A stretch of 64,000 nucleotides of DNA from Flavobacterium ammonificans (GTDB taxonomy: Bacteria > Bacteroidota > Bacteroidia > Flavobacteriales > Flavobacteriaceae), in NCBI RefSeq assembly GCF_020886115.1, contig NZ_AP025185.1, forward strand, positions 186,001 to 250,000, read 5' to 3'. How positions within the stretch are numbered: the stretch's first letter is position 1; each line of letters opens with the position of its first letter. This document shows, piece after piece, positions 17,510 to 26,755 of the stretch. The position numbers were made by a program, and so were the translations under genes. The notes below the pieces were generated by a model. It worked only from the letters and a program-made list of their open reading frames with translations, searched no databases and was not told where the DNA came from.

Positions 17510-18184
17510 ATGACAGCATTAATCGAACTACTTACGCTTTGTGAAGCCTCAAAAGTGATAGCACCCCATATTTCTTACTCAGAATATGTGCCGCTCGACT
17601 TATCCATTTCAAACGGAAAAATTCTTTCATCAAAGTTAGAAACTGCAAAAGATTATGGTGTTTTCATTCAAGAGTATTTGGATGACAACAAAGGAAAAAT
17701 AGCTTTTGGAGGCTATCAAGAAATTCGAAATCTATATAAAAGAAGTACGGTATTTAATGCTGAAAATACAGAAGAACGCAACATTCATATTGGTTTGGAC
17801 TTGTGGATCAATGAATCGGCTAGCGTACATGCTGCACTAGAGGGTAGAATTCATAGTTTTCAAAACAATACCGCTTTAGGTGATTATGGCCCAACAATAA
17901 TTATTGAACATATAATTGAAAACCAAACATTCCACACCCTTTACGGACATTTAAGCGAAGAAAGTTTGATTGGTAAACAAATTGGCGATCCTGTATCTAA
18001 GGGTGAGCAAATCGGAAATTTAGGTTTACCACCAATCAACGGAGATTATGCTCCGCATTTACATTTTCAGATTATTATTGATATGGAAAATAAGTTTGGG
18101 GATTACCCAGGGGTTTGTAGTTCAAAAACTCTTGACCATTATAGTACAAATTGTCCTGATCCGAATGTGCTTTTAAAAATTTAA
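17510..18184 (+). CDS. M23 family peptidase (LytM fold), no signal peptide
   Basis: A 224-residue protein whose C-terminal half is a LytM/M23 domain with the full zinc site: H93-x3-D97 (IHIGLDLW) and H183-x-H185 (APHLHFQ), plus the usual YGHLS segment (145-149). M23 enzymes normally cut peptidoglycan cross-bridges in the periplasm. Here residues 1-20 (MTALIELLTLCEASKVIAPH) do not look like a signal peptide, so cytoplasmic location or an unusual export route is possible. The region before residue 85 is not a family I can name. The metal site is intact, so activity is plausible. Confidence 0.85.
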   Translation: MTALIELLTLCEASKVIAPHISYSEYVPLDLSISNGKILSSKLETAKDYGVFIQEYLDDNKGKIAFGGYQEIRNLYKRSTVFNAENTEERNIHIGLDLWINESASVHAALEGRIHSFQNNTALGDYGPTIIIEHIIENQTFHTLYGHLSEESLIGKQIGDPVSKGEQIGNLGLPPINGDYAPHLHFQIIIDMENKFGDYPGVCSSKTLDHYSTNCPDPNVLLKI

Positions 18185-18194
18185 ACCTATCATA

Positions 18195-18517
18195 TTACAT
18201 ATGTCGAATTTCTTCAGAGTAATTATTTAAAATTCCTGTAACTAAATAAGTAGTGTCTTTTTTCTCAAAGAAAATATACCAAGTAGTTCTCTTACTTGGC
18301 TTAAAAAAATATAATTACTCCCTAGATAAAGTAATGTTTCGGTGGTGGATTTATTGTTTAAATGAATGTTGGAATTAATTGCCTCATATATCGAAATAAC
18401 ATATTCTTCTGCTGAAGATAAAAATCCGAAATATTCTTTATTATATAGTTGATACACTAAAGTATCTAAATAATCAACTACGGCAGGACTTATGAATACT
18501 TTTATTTCTCCCACCAT
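18195..18517 (-). pseudogene. ParE/RelE-like toxin, frameshifted at a homopolymer
   Basis: The open frame from ATG 18517 encodes 91 residues to a stop at 18242. Near the end, a run of seven T on the coding strand (18309-18303) separates the sequence from a second frame. One extra T would give NYIFFKPSKRTTWYIFFEKK followed by DTTYLVTGILNNYSEEIRHM and a stop at 18195-18197, an intact ~107-residue protein with the FFKPxKRTTWYIFFEKK strand typical of ParE/RelE-like toxins. As written, the toxin ends in an aberrant tail (LSQVRELLGIFSLRKKTLLI). This is a true frameshift, a phase-variable slip or a sequencing error. The gene overlaps its antitoxin by 16 bases. Confidence 0.75.
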
Positions 18518-18696
18518 CCCCTAATTCTCTTGACAGACTGTTGTTTTGCAGATTCAATCGATAATCCAGATTGAATTTCTTTTTCAAAATCAAAAGGTTT
18601 TGTACTAATTCCTTTTTGAGTTAAAGGTGAGATAGGATAAGAAACACTTGGTTCCTCTACTTTATTAATTTTAGACTTAGACTGTTTGGGATTCAT
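18502..18696 (-). CDS. Small antitoxin-like protein paired with the frameshifted toxin
   Basis: A 64-residue protein, rich in charged and polar residues, without a recognisable DNA-binding domain. Its C-terminus SGLSIESAKQQSVKRIRGWW resembles short Bacteroidota antitoxins that precede ParE-like toxins. The toxin start codon lies within its last codons (16-base overlap), the usual coupled arrangement. The middle part (PSVSYPISPLTQKGISTKPF) looks unstructured. The role is inferred from context. Confidence 0.6.
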   Translation of the reverse strand: MNPKQSKSKINKVEEPSVSYPISPLTQKGISTKPFDFEKEIQSGLSIESAKQQSVKRIRGWWEK

Positions 18697-18726
18697 GGGT
18701 TTATTTTTTTAGCTAATGTACAAAAA

Positions 18727-18749
18727 ATCCCAAACTGCTCATTTGGGAT
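18727..18749 (-). terminator. Terminator downstream of galE
   Basis: Perfect 8-base stem ATCCCAAA / TTTGGGAT with a 7-base loop. Read on the minus strand it is followed by a T run, which fits the end of the degT-galE transcript. Confidence 0.8.
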
Positions 18750-18782
18750 CACTTATATTAATTTGAATTAAAAATTAAAGAT

Positions 18783-19796
18783 CTAACTTCTAATTTTTTG
18801 TTCCCATTTCCAAGCACTAGCCATTGCTTCTTCCAAAGAAGATTGTGCTTTCCATCCCAAAATGGTATTGGCTTTGTGCGTATTGGCGTAGGCCTCAGTA
18901 ATGTCCCCTTCTCTACGTGCTACAATTTTATAAGGTAATTTTTGACCGCTTACTTTTTCAAAAGCATGAATCACTTCCAAAACCGAACTTCCTGTACCCG
19001 TTCCTAAGTTAAAAGTTTCTACTTTATCTTGATTTTTCTTACTCAATAAACGTTGCATCCCAATAACGTGGGCTTTCGCCAAATCCACTACGTGAATATA
19101 ATCGCGAATCGCAGTTCCATCTGGAGTTGGATAATCATCCCCATAAACGGATAATTCTTGACGTAATCCGATTCCGGTTTGCGTAATAAATGGTACTAAA
19201 TTTTGCGGAACTCCCAAAGGTAACTCTCCAATTTCAGCTGAAGGGTGAGCACCAATTGGATTAAAATAACGCAACAAAATAGCATTAATACTAGACGCTT
19301 TTGCGGCATCAATGATAATTTCCTCTCCAATTTGTTTCGTGTTGCCATAAGGAGACATCGCAGTTTGAACCGATGAATCTTCAGTAATTGGCATTTTTTC
19401 AGCTTGACCATAAACAGTACAAGAAGAGCTAAATATTAAATTAGCAGTAGGCTTTTTCTCCAATTCTTGTAGAATATACACTAACACATTGATGTTGTTT
19501 TCATAATACAACAGTGGATTTCCTACACTTTCCCCAACCGCTTTTGAAGCTGCAAAATGAATTACTCCGTCAATATCTTTATGTCTTCTGAAGAAGTCTT
19601 GTACTTTGTCTTTCTCTCGCAAATCCAATTTTTCGAAAGCAGGTACTTTCCCAGTTATATTTTGGATTCCGTCCAAAACAGACAATGAAGTATTGGATAA
19701 ATTATCGATTATAATAACTTCAAAACCTTCGTTTTGAAGTTCTACAACGGTATGCGAACCAATAAATCCTAATCCTCCAGTTACTAGTACTTTCAT
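18783..19796 (-). CDS. galE: UDP-glucose 4-epimerase
   Basis: A 337-residue extended short-chain dehydrogenase. NAD-binding motif TGGLGFIGSHTV (6-17), then the NLSNTS strand end and HFAASKAVGESV, catalytic serine in IFSSSCTVYG and YxxxK in SPYGNTKQIGEEI. The GalE landmarks YFNPIGAHPSAEIGE and RDYIHVVDLA are present. It interconverts UDP-glucose and UDP-galactose for surface polysaccharide synthesis or galactose use. It is 20 bases after the DegT-type aminotransferase, probably in one operon. Confidence 0.96.
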   Translation of the reverse strand: MKVLVTGGLGFIGSHTVVELQNEGFEVIIIDNLSNTSLSVLDGIQNITGKVPAFEKLDLREKDKVQDFFRRHKDIDGVIHFAASKAVGESVGNPLLYYENNINVLVYILQELEKKPTANLIFSSSCTVYGQAEKMPITEDSSVQTAMSPYGNTKQIGEEIIIDAAKASSINAILLRYFNPIGAHPSAEIGELPLGVPQNLVPFITQTGIGLRQELSVYGDDYPTPDGTAIRDYIHVVDLAKAHVIGMQRLLSKKNQDKVETFNLGTGTGSSVLEVIHAFEKVSGQKLPYKIVARREGDITEAYANTHKANTILGWKAQSSLEEAMASAWKWEQKIRS

Positions 19797-19816
19797 CTGC
19801 TATTGTTGTATTGCGC

Positions 19817-20950
19817 CTATTTATTTAAAAACTCTAAAATACTATCCGTGATGAATTTAATCTGTTCATCGTCTAATTCTGTATGCATAGGTAACGAAAT
19901 CACTTCTTTTACTAATTGATTCGTAACTGGAAAATCTTCCTCTTTATAGCGTGCATCTGCATAGGCTTTTTGACTATGCAACGGAATTGGGTAGTAAATT
20001 GCACACGGGATTCCTTTGTCTAACAAATGTTGCATCAAACCGTTTCTATCGGCATCAATAATACGTAATGTATATTGATGAAAAACATGGCAATCACAGA
20101 TATCACAAATACTTGGCGCGATAATGTTTTTATGCCCTTCTAATGCTGCAGTATATTTTCTTGCGGCGTTTTGTCTGGCTTTGTTATATTGATCTAAATA
20201 CGGTAACTTGGCATTAAGCACAGCAGCTTGGATACTATCCAATCTAGAATTTACACCCACTACATCGTGATGGTATCTTTCATACATTCCGTGATTAACA
20301 ATTCCGCGAAGTGTATGCGCTAAAGCATCATCATTGGTAAAAATTGCTCCTCCATCACCATAACAACCTAAATTTTTAGAAGGAAAGAAAGAGGTTGCAC
20401 CCACATGTCCAATTGTTCCTGCTTTCTTTTTTGAGCCATCAGAAAATTTACAATTCGCTCCAATAGCTTGCGCATTGTCTTCGATTACATACAAATTATG
20501 TTCTTTGGCTAATGCCATAATTGCCTCTATATTAGCGGCACGTCCAAATAAATGAACTGGAACAATGGCTTTTGTTTTTGGTGTGATTGCTTTCTTAATT
20601 TTGTCAATATTGATATTCATATTGTACATATCAACATCTACTAATACAGGGGTCAACTGCAATAATGCAATAACTTCAACAGTTGCTGCAAAAGTAAAGT
20701 CGGCCGTTATTACTTCATCACCTGGTTGTAATCCCAATCCCATCATAGCAATCTGCAAAGCATCGGTTCCATTAGCACATGGAATTACGTGTTTTACACC
20801 TAAATAAGTTTCTAATGATTTTTGAAAAGAATGCACCTGAGGTCCATTGATATAGGCATTGGTATCTAAAACTTCTTGAATCGAAGTATTTACTGTTTCT
20901 TTTATTGCATCGTATTGACCTTTCAAGTCAACCATTTGTATTTTTTTCAT
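19817..20950 (-). CDS. DegT/DnrJ/EryC1/StrS family sugar aminotransferase
   Basis: A 377-residue PLP enzyme of the nucleotide-sugar aminotransferase family. Landmarks: NGTDALQIAM (60-69), EDNAQAIGA (157-165), and Schiff-base K192 in SFFPSKNLGCYGDGG. The start MVDLKGQYDAIKETVNTSI and the region VNHGMYERYHHDVVGVNSRLD are typical of enzymes aminating keto-sugars of UDP or dTDP for LPS or O-antigen. An unusual CDICDCHVFHQ segment (near 283-293) carries three cysteines. It forms a short operon with galE and faces the Kdo transferase gene, all fitting envelope glycan synthesis. Confidence 0.92.
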   Translation of the reverse strand: MKKIQMVDLKGQYDAIKETVNTSIQEVLDTNAYINGPQVHSFQKSLETYLGVKHVIPCANGTDALQIAMMGLGLQPGDEVITADFTFAATVEVIALLQLTPVLVDVDMYNMNINIDKIKKAITPKTKAIVPVHLFGRAANIEAIMALAKEHNLYVIEDNAQAIGANCKFSDGSKKKAGTIGHVGATSFFPSKNLGCYGDGGAIFTNDDALAHTLRGIVNHGMYERYHHDVVGVNSRLDSIQAAVLNAKLPYLDQYNKARQNAARKYTAALEGHKNIIAPSICDICDCHVFHQYTLRIIDADRNGLMQHLLDKGIPCAIYYPIPLHSQKAYADARYKEEDFPVTNQLVKEVISLPMHTELDDEQIKFITDSILEFLNK

Positions 20951-21105
20951 TTACTTTTTGTTTAATGATTGGAAAGTTTGAATACTTTAAAATTCCAATT
21001 AAAATGAGTCCATTTGTAAAACGAAAAACAAAAATAGGTATTTAATGAGTTCTAACCAATCAAAATAAAATAAAGAAACTGTATTTTAGCACCAAAATAT
21101 CGAGT

Positions 21106-22332
21106 ATGCTTTTTATTTATAATATAATTGTTTCAATAGCAGGGTTGTTATTGCAAATCATCGCTTTTTTTGTACCAAAAATCAAACTTTTTGTTGAAGG
21201 AAGAAAAGACGTATTTCCAACTTTAATTTCCAAAATCAAACCAAATGATAAAACCATTTGGTTTCACGCTGCATCCATGGGCGAATATGAGCAAGGATTG
21301 CCTGTTATCGAAAGAATAAAAGAAAGATATCCCACCCACAAAATCATTGTTAGCTTTTTCTCCCCTTCAGGTTATGAAGTCCGCAAAAACAATCCCATGG
21401 CAGACGCTACCGTTTATTTGCCTTTAGATACACAAAAAAATGCTGCTAAATTCATTGATTTAGTGCATCCAGAGATGGTATTCTTTATCAAATATGAGTT
21501 TTGGCCGAATTATTTGAACGAATTGAAAAAGCGAAATACGCCAACCTACTTGATTTCTGGAATTTTCAGAGAAAAACAAGCTTTTTTCAAATGGTACGGT
21601 GGATTTTACAGAAAAGCATTAGATACCTTCACTTACTTTTTTGTGCAAAACGAAAATTCTTTACAATTACTCCATCAACTAGGAAAAGAAAAAGCAATAA
21701 TTTCTGGCGATACTCGTTTTGATAGAGTAGCTAGTCTTTTAGAAAGAGACAATACATTAGATTTTATTGCTGAATTTAAAAACAATAAAACAACTATCGT
21801 TGCTGGAAGTACTTGGACAAAAGATGAGGAATTGTTACTGAATTATATGAACTCCAACACTACAGATACTAAATTCATCATTGCTCCACATAATATAAAA
21901 CCGGATCAAATACAACAACTAAAAAACAGTTGTACCAAAAAAGTAATTTTATTTTCAGAAAAAGAAAACAAAAATTTAGCCGATTATGATGTTTTTATTA
22001 TAGACACAGTAGGAATATTAACTAAAATATATAGTTACGCTGATATCGCATATGTTGGCGGTGGTTTTGGTAATCCAGGAATTCATAACATCCTAGAACC
22101 TGCTACTTTTGGAATTCCAATTGTAATTGGACCCAATTATTCTCATTTTGCTGAAGCTATAGAATTAGTTCGCTTAGGAGGATGCATTTCTGTAGATAAT
22201 AATGATAGTTTAGAAGTAATATTAAATGAATTAATTGGCGATATTGAAATTCGAAAATCAAGAGGTGCAATTAGCGCTTCATTTGTTCAAAAAAACAAAG
22301 GCGCAGTTGCTAAAATAATGAGTGCTGTTTAG
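21106..22332 (+). CDS. waaA: 3-deoxy-D-manno-octulosonic acid (Kdo) transferase
   Basis: A 408-residue membrane-associated GT30 glycosyltransferase that adds Kdo to lipid A. An N-terminal hydrophobic anchor (IIVSIAGLLLQIIAFFVPKI) is followed by the family motif WFHAASMGEYEQGLPVIE, with the glutamate region required for catalysis. The C-terminal donor-binding domain has IIAPHNIKPDQI, YVGGGFGNPGIHNILEPATF and PIVIGPNYSHFAEA. Length is typical. It diverges from the degT-galE operon across 155 bases. Confidence 0.95.
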   Translation: MLFIYNIIVSIAGLLLQIIAFFVPKIKLFVEGRKDVFPTLISKIKPNDKTIWFHAASMGEYEQGLPVIERIKERYPTHKIIVSFFSPSGYEVRKNNPMADATVYLPLDTQKNAAKFIDLVHPEMVFFIKYEFWPNYLNELKKRNTPTYLISGIFREKQAFFKWYGGFYRKALDTFTYFFVQNENSLQLLHQLGKEKAIISGDTRFDRVASLLERDNTLDFIAEFKNNKTTIVAGSTWTKDEELLLNYMNSNTTDTKFIIAPHNIKPDQIQQLKNSCTKKVILFSEKENKNLADYDVFIIDTVGILTKIYSYADIAYVGGGFGNPGIHNILEPATFGIPIVIGPNYSHFAEAIELVRLGGCISVDNNDSLEVILNELIGDIEIRKSRGAISASFVQKNKGAVAKIMSAV

Positions 22333-22458
22333 TTGTACTTTTTAAATTAAATTGAGGTTATTTTGCTGGTTTTTGCCCGTTTTTGATAAAAAGAAGGAAA
22401 ATTGCCAAATATTATTTAAAAAAAAAATGAAAAAATATTTTACATATTAAAAATTTTA

Positions 22459-22466
22459 TATCTTTG
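22459..22466 (+). promoter_or_regulatory. -7 box TATCTTTG of the small lipoprotein gene
   Basis: Matches TAnnTTTG in a very AT-rich upstream region, 37 bases before the ATG. A TTT at the expected -33 distance replaces TTG. Confidence 0.55.
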
Positions 22467-22503
22467 CCACGAATTAATAATTAACCTTTTATAATAAATT
22501 AAG

Positions 22504-22686
22504 ATGAAAAAAGTATTTTTAAGTTTAGCTGTTGTTGCTGTTTTAACTGTTGTATCTTGTAAAAAAGCTGAAGCTCCTGCTGAAGAAGTAGCTGCTGATA
22601 CTACTGCTGTTGCTGTTGACACTGCTGCTGTTGATACTGCTGCTGTTGATACTGCTGCTGTTGATACTGCTGCTGCTGCAAAGTAA
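22504..22686 (+). CDS. Tiny alanine-rich lipoprotein with pentapeptide repeats
   Basis: A 60-residue protein with a lipoprotein signal peptide: MKKVFLSLAVVAVLTVVSCK, with the lipobox cysteine at residue 19. The mature chain is about 40 residues and consists almost only of A, V, D, T and E, ending in four AVDTA repeats. The repeat is encoded by four near-identical 15-base units (22612-22671). It has its own promoter and a strong terminator, which argues for a real and perhaps well-expressed gene. Short Ala/Asp/Thr-rich lipoproteins of this kind are seen in flavobacteria without known function. Confidence 0.8.
   Translation: MKKVFLSLAVVAVLTVVSCKKAEAPAEEVAADTTAVAVDTAAVDTAAVDTAAVDTAAAAK
22612..22671 (+). 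repeat. 15-base coding tandem repeat x4
   Basis: Four copies of GCTGTTGAYACTGCT (AVDTA). The first has GAC where the others have GAT; otherwise they are identical, a substrate for slippage in steps of five residues. Confidence 0.9.
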
Positions 22687-22710
22687 TTAATTACTACAGA
22701 GAAAAAAATA

Positions 22711-22740
22711 AGCCGTACACTTGGTGTAACGGCTTTTTTT
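22711..22740 (+). terminator. Terminator downstream of the small lipoprotein
   Basis: Stem AGCCGT-ACAC / GTGT-A-ACGGCT with a single bulge and a TTG loop, then T7. It is strong. Confidence 0.88.
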
Positions 22741-22791
22741 ATTTTATAGCTATATCTTAATTGACAACTCCTTTAACATTGTTATTTATTT

Positions 22792-23139
22792 TTAATCTGA
22801 AAAAATAACATCATTAGCTGAAAAATCAAGCACTTCTGAGGTTGATGCATATTTGACTATTTCATTGATTCCTTTTTCCAATCTAAGTTCCGTAGTATAC
22901 TTTCTACTTGTTGCAAAGTGAACACCCTCTAACAATACTTTAAAGTAATACCTTCCATTAGTTGATCTGAATTTCAAGAAAGTTGCCAAATCAGTATTAG
23001 CTTTAAATTTTTCTATCGCTTCTTCTCCTTCAAATTTAAGTTCAAAACTCAAACTTGTAAAAATTGTTTTGCCCTTTCTAGAAGCAAATACAAACTTGTA
23101 TTCGTCGTTAAATCGCTTCGTAATTACAAAAGTCCCCAT
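22792..23139 (-). CDS. DUF1508 (YegP-like) domain protein
   Basis: A 115-residue protein with two copies of the short beta-beta-alpha YegP repeat: MGTFVITKRFNDEYKFVFAS...GKTIFTSLSF and LKFRSTNGRYYFKVLLEGVH...ATSRKYTTELRLEKGINEIV. The second repeat shows the family pattern 'G.yyFkl...a.S..Y.t...l..GI..v'. The family is of unknown function, small and probably cytoplasmic. It is transcribed toward the lipoprotein terminator, which may serve both genes. Confidence 0.75.
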   Translation of the reverse strand: MGTFVITKRFNDEYKFVFASRKGKTIFTSLSFELKFEGEEAIEKFKANTDLATFLKFRSTNGRYYFKVLLEGVHFATSRKYTTELRLEKGINEIVKYASTSEVLDFSANDVIFSD

Positions 23140-23192
23140 ATTCTTGATCGCACTAACAATTAGCGCTCATTTATTATATTTATAAAACAAAA

Positions 23193-23218
23193 AAAGCCTC
23201 TTCAATTGAAGAGGCTTT
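23193..23218 (-). terminator. Terminator of the tRNA-Gly/tRNA-Leu transcript
   Basis: Perfect 26-base palindrome with arm AAAGCCTCTTCAA. On the minus strand it is followed by T7, just after tRNA-Leu. Confidence 0.88.
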
Positions 23219-23220
23219 AG

Positions 23221-23306
23221 TACTCAGAGCGGGACTTGAACCCGCACGAACATTGCTGTTCACTGGATTTTAAGTCCAGCGTGTCTACCAATTTCACCAT
23301 CCGAGC
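23221..23306 (-). tRNA. tRNA-Leu (anticodon UAA)
   Basis: Minus-strand cloverleaf of 86 bases. The acceptor strands GCTCGGA and TCTGAGT pair with two G:U pairs; the anticodon arm is CTGGA-CTTAAAA-TCCAG (anticodon TAA). There is a long variable arm, as expected for Leu, and T-arm GCGGGTTCAAGTCCCGC. The discriminator is A and CCA is not encoded. Confidence 0.96.
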
Positions 23307-23321
23307 ATTGTATGGTTTTGG

Positions 23322-23394
23322 AGCGAAAAACGGGGCTCGAACCCGCGACCTCGACCTTGGCAAGGTCGCGCTCTACCAACTGAGCTATTTTCGC
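23322..23394 (-). tRNA. tRNA-Gly (anticodon GCC)
   Basis: Minus-strand cloverleaf of 73 bases. Acceptor GCGAAAA / TTTTCGC, D-arm AGCTCAGTTGGTAGAGC, anticodon arm CGACC-TTGCCAA-GGTCG (anticodon GCC), T-arm GCGGGTTCGAGCCCCGT. Discriminator U as usual for Gly; CCA is not encoded. It lies 15 bases upstream of tRNA-Leu in the same transcript. Confidence 0.97.
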
Positions 23395-23539
23395 ATTTTC
23401 AATTCTATAAAAGAATCACGATACTTGTTCTGTATTGCGGATGCAAATTTAATACATTAATTCAATTACACAAGCCTTTTCAATAAAAAAATAGCCCGAC
23501 AAAGGTAATCTTCTGATAACGTAAACTTTAAAATCAAAA

Positions 23540-26146
23540 CTATTTTTTGCTTAGCATTCTTTTTATTTCATTCAGCTTCATCAAAGCTTCCATTGGTGTG
23601 ATGGTATTGATATCTAAATTCAGAATTTCATCTTTAATTTCTTCCAAAAGCGGGTCGTCTAGATTGAAGAAACTCATTTGCATTTCATCTTTAACTTCCT
23701 TGATACCATTGAGCGCATCACTGGAATGATTTTTTTCTAATTTTTTCAATAGCTTTTGCGCTTTCAAAATTACAATCTGTGGCATTCCGGCCATTTTAGC
23801 TACGTGAATTCCAAAACTATGAGCACTTCCTCCTTTAACTAACTTTCTAACAAAAAGAACGTTATCTTTTAATTCTTTGACTGCTACATTGTAATTCTGA
23901 ATCCTCGGTAACGATTCACTCATTTCATTTAATTCGTGATAATGAGTTGCAAAAAGCGTTTTTGGCTGTGCCGGATGCTCGTGTAAGAACTCAGCAATAG
24001 CCCAAGCAATCGATATTCCATCATAAGTACTTGTTCCTCTTCCAATCTCGTCTAAAAGCACCAAACTTCGGTCGGAGATATTATTCAAAATAGAAGCCGT
24101 TTCATTCATTTCGACCATAAATGTCGACTCGCCCATCGAAATATTATCACTTGCACCTACTCTAGTAAAAATTTTGTCTACAATTCCCATTCGAACACTC
24201 TCTGCAGGAACAAAACTTCCCATTTGCGCCAAGAGTACAATTAAAGCAGTTTGTCGCAAAATAGCTGATTTACCAGACATATTGGGACCAGTAATCATAA
24301 TCAGTTGCTGCGTTTCTCTATCCAAGAACACATCATTAGAAATATAGGGCGTTCCAACAGGCAATTGCTTTTCAATTACAGGATGTCTTCCTTCTTTGAT
24401 TTCCAATTCAAAGCTTTCATCAATTTCAGGGCAAACGTATTTATTTTCAATGGCCAATTGGGTAAATGAACACAAACAATCCAGTTGTGCTATCAAATTG
24501 GCATTCATCTGAACCGGTTTGATATACGTACCAATCCATTGGACCAATTGTTCAAATAATTCCGATTCTATTTTATGTATTTTCTCTTCAGCACCTAAAA
24601 TCTTCGTTTCATATTCTTTTAATTCCTCGGTAATATAGCGTTCTGCGTTTACCAAAGTTTGTTTGCGAATCCATTCTTCAGGAACTTTATCTTTGTGCGT
24701 ATTTCTCACTTCAATATAATACCCAAAAACATTGTTGAAGGAAATTTTTAAAGACGAAATTCCTGTTCTTTCCGATTCTCTTTTTTCAATTCCTTCCAAG
24801 AACTCTTTCCCTGAAGTAGAAATGGCACGCAATTCGTCTAATTCGGCATTCACACCTACAGCAATTGCATTTCCTTTGGCAATAGCCACAGGCGCTTCTT
24901 GGTTTAAGGTGGTTTTAATTTTTTCGCGCAATAAATCACAACTGTGTAAACTATCGCCAATCACTTTTACTGCTTCTTGTGGACTTTGTAAAGCCAAGGT
25001 TTTAATTGGCAGTATTGCGTCCAAAGATTCTTTTAAATATACAACTTCACGTGGCGATACTTTTCCGGCGGCTATTTTCGAAATCAATCGTTCCAAATCG
25101 GAAATTTGTTTGATTTGCGATTGTATCTTTTTTAATATTTCTTGATTGTCTTTCAAATAGGCCACTACTTGGTGACGACTTTGAATTTTAACAGCATCTT
25201 TTAATGGCAAAGCCAACCAACGTTTGAGCAAACGACCACCCATTGGCGAAAGCGTTCTGTCTATAACATCTAGCAAAGTAACCGCATTGTGATTATAACT
25301 ATGATACAATTCTAGATTGCGAATAGTAAAACGGTCCATCCAAACGTAAGCATCCTCTGCAATACGTTGAATAGAAGTAATATGTTGTACTCTATTGTGT
25401 TGAGTTTCGGATAAATAATACAATATAGCTCCTGCAGCAATGACACCTTCTTTCAATTCTTCAATTCCAAAACCTTTTAAAGAAACCGTTTGGAAATGCT
25501 TTGTTAAAGTCTCAAATGCATAATCTTCTTTGTACAACCAATCTTCTAAATAAAAACTATGGTAATCTTCTCCAAAAGCAGCTTTGAAATCGTTTTTGCT
25601 ATTCTTTGGAACTAGAACTTCACTAGGACTAAAATTTTGAAGTAATTTGTCAATATATTCCGCATTCCCTTGAGCAGTCAAAAATTCGCCAGTAGAGACA
25701 TCTAAAAACGAAATTCCGATTGATTTATTTAAAAAATAAACGGAAGCTAAAAAATTATTAACTTTAGCTTGTAGTACCTCATCATTCATAGAAACTCCAG
25801 GCGTAACTAACTCTGTCACCCCACGTTTTACGATGGTTTTGGTCATTTTAGGATCTTCGAGTTGATCACAAATAGCTACACGTAAACCCGCTTTTACTAA
25901 TTTAGGCAAATAGGTGTTTAAAGAGTGATGAGGAAATCCTGCCAAGGCAGTTTCGGTTTCGGACCCCGCTCCTCTCTTTGTCAAAACAATTCCTAATATC
26001 TTAGAAGCTCTTACTGCATCTTCACCAAAGGTTTCATAAAAATCTCCTACACGAAACAACAAACAAGCATCAGGGTATTTTGCCTTGATTTCATTGTATT
26101 GTTTCATTAACGGAGTTTCCTTTGCTACTTTTTCTTTTGCTGCCAA
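23540..26146 (-). CDS. mutS: DNA mismatch repair ATPase MutS
   Basis: Recognises base mismatches and starts repair. The ~870-residue protein has the mismatch-binding N-terminal domain with the Phe-x-Glu motif in [13 protein letters not shown], connector and lever domains, and a C-terminal ATPase: Walker [16 protein letters not shown], Walker [17 protein letters not shown] and ATHYHELNE. Start choice: ATG is absent at the N-terminus. TTG 26146 gives [18 protein letters not shown], which matches my memory of flavobacterial MutS; TTG 26164 would add six residues and lies right after a stop. The internal Met (PLMKQYN) is also possible. Confidence 0.96.
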   Translation of the reverse strand: MAAKEKVAKETPLMKQYNEIKAKYPDACLLFRVGDFYETFGEDAVRASKILGIVLTKRGAGSETETALAGFPHHSLNTYLPKLVKAGLRVAICDQLEDPKMTKTIVKRGVTELVTPGVSMNDEVLQAKVNNFLASVYFLNKSIGISFLDVSTGEFLTAQGNAEYIDKLLQNFSPSEVLVPKNSKNDFKAAFGEDYHSFYLEDWLYKEDYAFETLTKHFQTVSLKGFGIEELKEGVIAAGAILYYLSETQHNRVQHITSIQRIAEDAYVWMDRFTIRNLELYHSYNHNAVTLLDVIDRTLSPMGGRLLKRWLALPLKDAVKIQSRHQVVAYLKDNQEILKKIQSQIKQISDLERLISKIAAGKVSPREVVYLKESLDAILPIKTLALQSPQEAVKVIGDSLHSCDLLREKIKTTLNQEAPVAIAKGNAIAVGVNAELDELRAISTSGKEFLEGIEKRESERTGISSLKISFNNVFGYYIEVRNTHKDKVPEEWIRKQTLVNAERYITEELKEYETKILGAEEKIHKIESELFEQLVQWIGTYIKPVQMNANLIAQLDCLCSFTQLAIENKYVCPEIDESFELEIKEGRHPVIEKQLPVGTPYISNDVFLDRETQQLIMITGPNMSGKSAILRQTALIVLLAQMGSFVPAESVRMGIVDKIFTRVGASDNISMGESTFMVEMNETASILNNISDRSLVLLDEIGRGTSTYDGISIAWAIAEFLHEHPAQPKTLFATHYHELNEMSESLPRIQNYNVAVKELKDNVLFVRKLVKGGSAHSFGIHVAKMAGMPQIVILKAQKLLKKLEKNHSSDALNGIKEVKDEMQMSFFNLDDPLLEEIKDEILNLDINTITPMEALMKLNEIKRMLSKK

Positions 26147-26271
26147 ATCAGATGTATTAATCAATTCTTAATCTGTCAGCGAATTTATAGATTTTATAGC
26201 GAATAAAGAACAGTTCTTAGACATAAACCTATTTTTAGTTGAAATTGCACGGCTGTTTTCGAAAATTTATA

Positions 26272-26279
26272 TAAATTTG
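26272..26279 (+). promoter_or_regulatory. -7 box TAAATTTG of the DUF1573 gene
   Basis: Matches TAnnTTTG, 28 bases before the ATG. A TTG at 26245-26247 is 24 bases upstream, longer than the ideal spacing. Confidence 0.5.
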
Positions 26280-26307
26280 TATTTCAAAATTTAAATCTTA
26301 AATCGTT

Positions 26308-26736
26308 ATGAAAAAAATACTTGTTTTAGCCCTATTAGTTCTAGGAACAGTGGCTACCAACGCACAAGAAACATCTAAAAAAGGAAAAGCTGCAACTGCA
26401 AAAGTAACTGGAGCAGGAATGGTTTTTGCTAATGAAGTGATTGATTACGGTACAATTACTCAAAACGCAGAAGGTAAACGTGAATTTGTATTTACAAATA
26501 ATGGAACTACTCCATTAGTGATTACAAATGCACAAGGTTCTTGTGGGTGTACTGTACCTTCAACTCCAAAAGAACCAATTGCTCCAGGAGCAAAAGGAAC
26601 TATTGGTGTAAAATACGATACAACCAGAGTAGGTCCATTTACAAAAACAGTAACAATTTCGTCAAATGCAGCTGGTCAGCCAACTAAAGTTTTGACTATT
26701 AAAGGAAATGTGGTTGCTGCAACAGCAAAAAGCTAA
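26308..26736 (+). CDS. DUF1573 domain exported protein
   Basis: A 142-residue protein with a signal peptide (MKKILVLALLVLGTVATNAQ) and one DUF1573 domain, an immunoglobulin-like beta sandwich: VIDYGTITQNAEGKREFVFT, NNGTTPLVITNAQGSCGCTV, and GTIGVKYDTTRVGPFTKTVT. The conserved CGC motif of the family is present. Function is unknown. The domain is very common in Bacteroidota and probably acts in the periplasm or at the surface. It has its own promoter and terminator. Confidence 0.9.
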   Translation: MKKILVLALLVLGTVATNAQETSKKGKAATAKVTGAGMVFANEVIDYGTITQNAEGKREFVFTNNGTTPLVITNAQGSCGCTVPSTPKEPIAPGAKGTIGVKYDTTRVGPFTKTVTISSNAAGQPTKVLTIKGNVVAATAKS

Positions 26737-26755
26737 TTTTGTTTACAATACATTC

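Noticed and set aside
24732..25145. A 137-residue plus-strand open frame inside mutS
   Set aside because: It lies fully antisense to a secure gene and has no recognisable motif.
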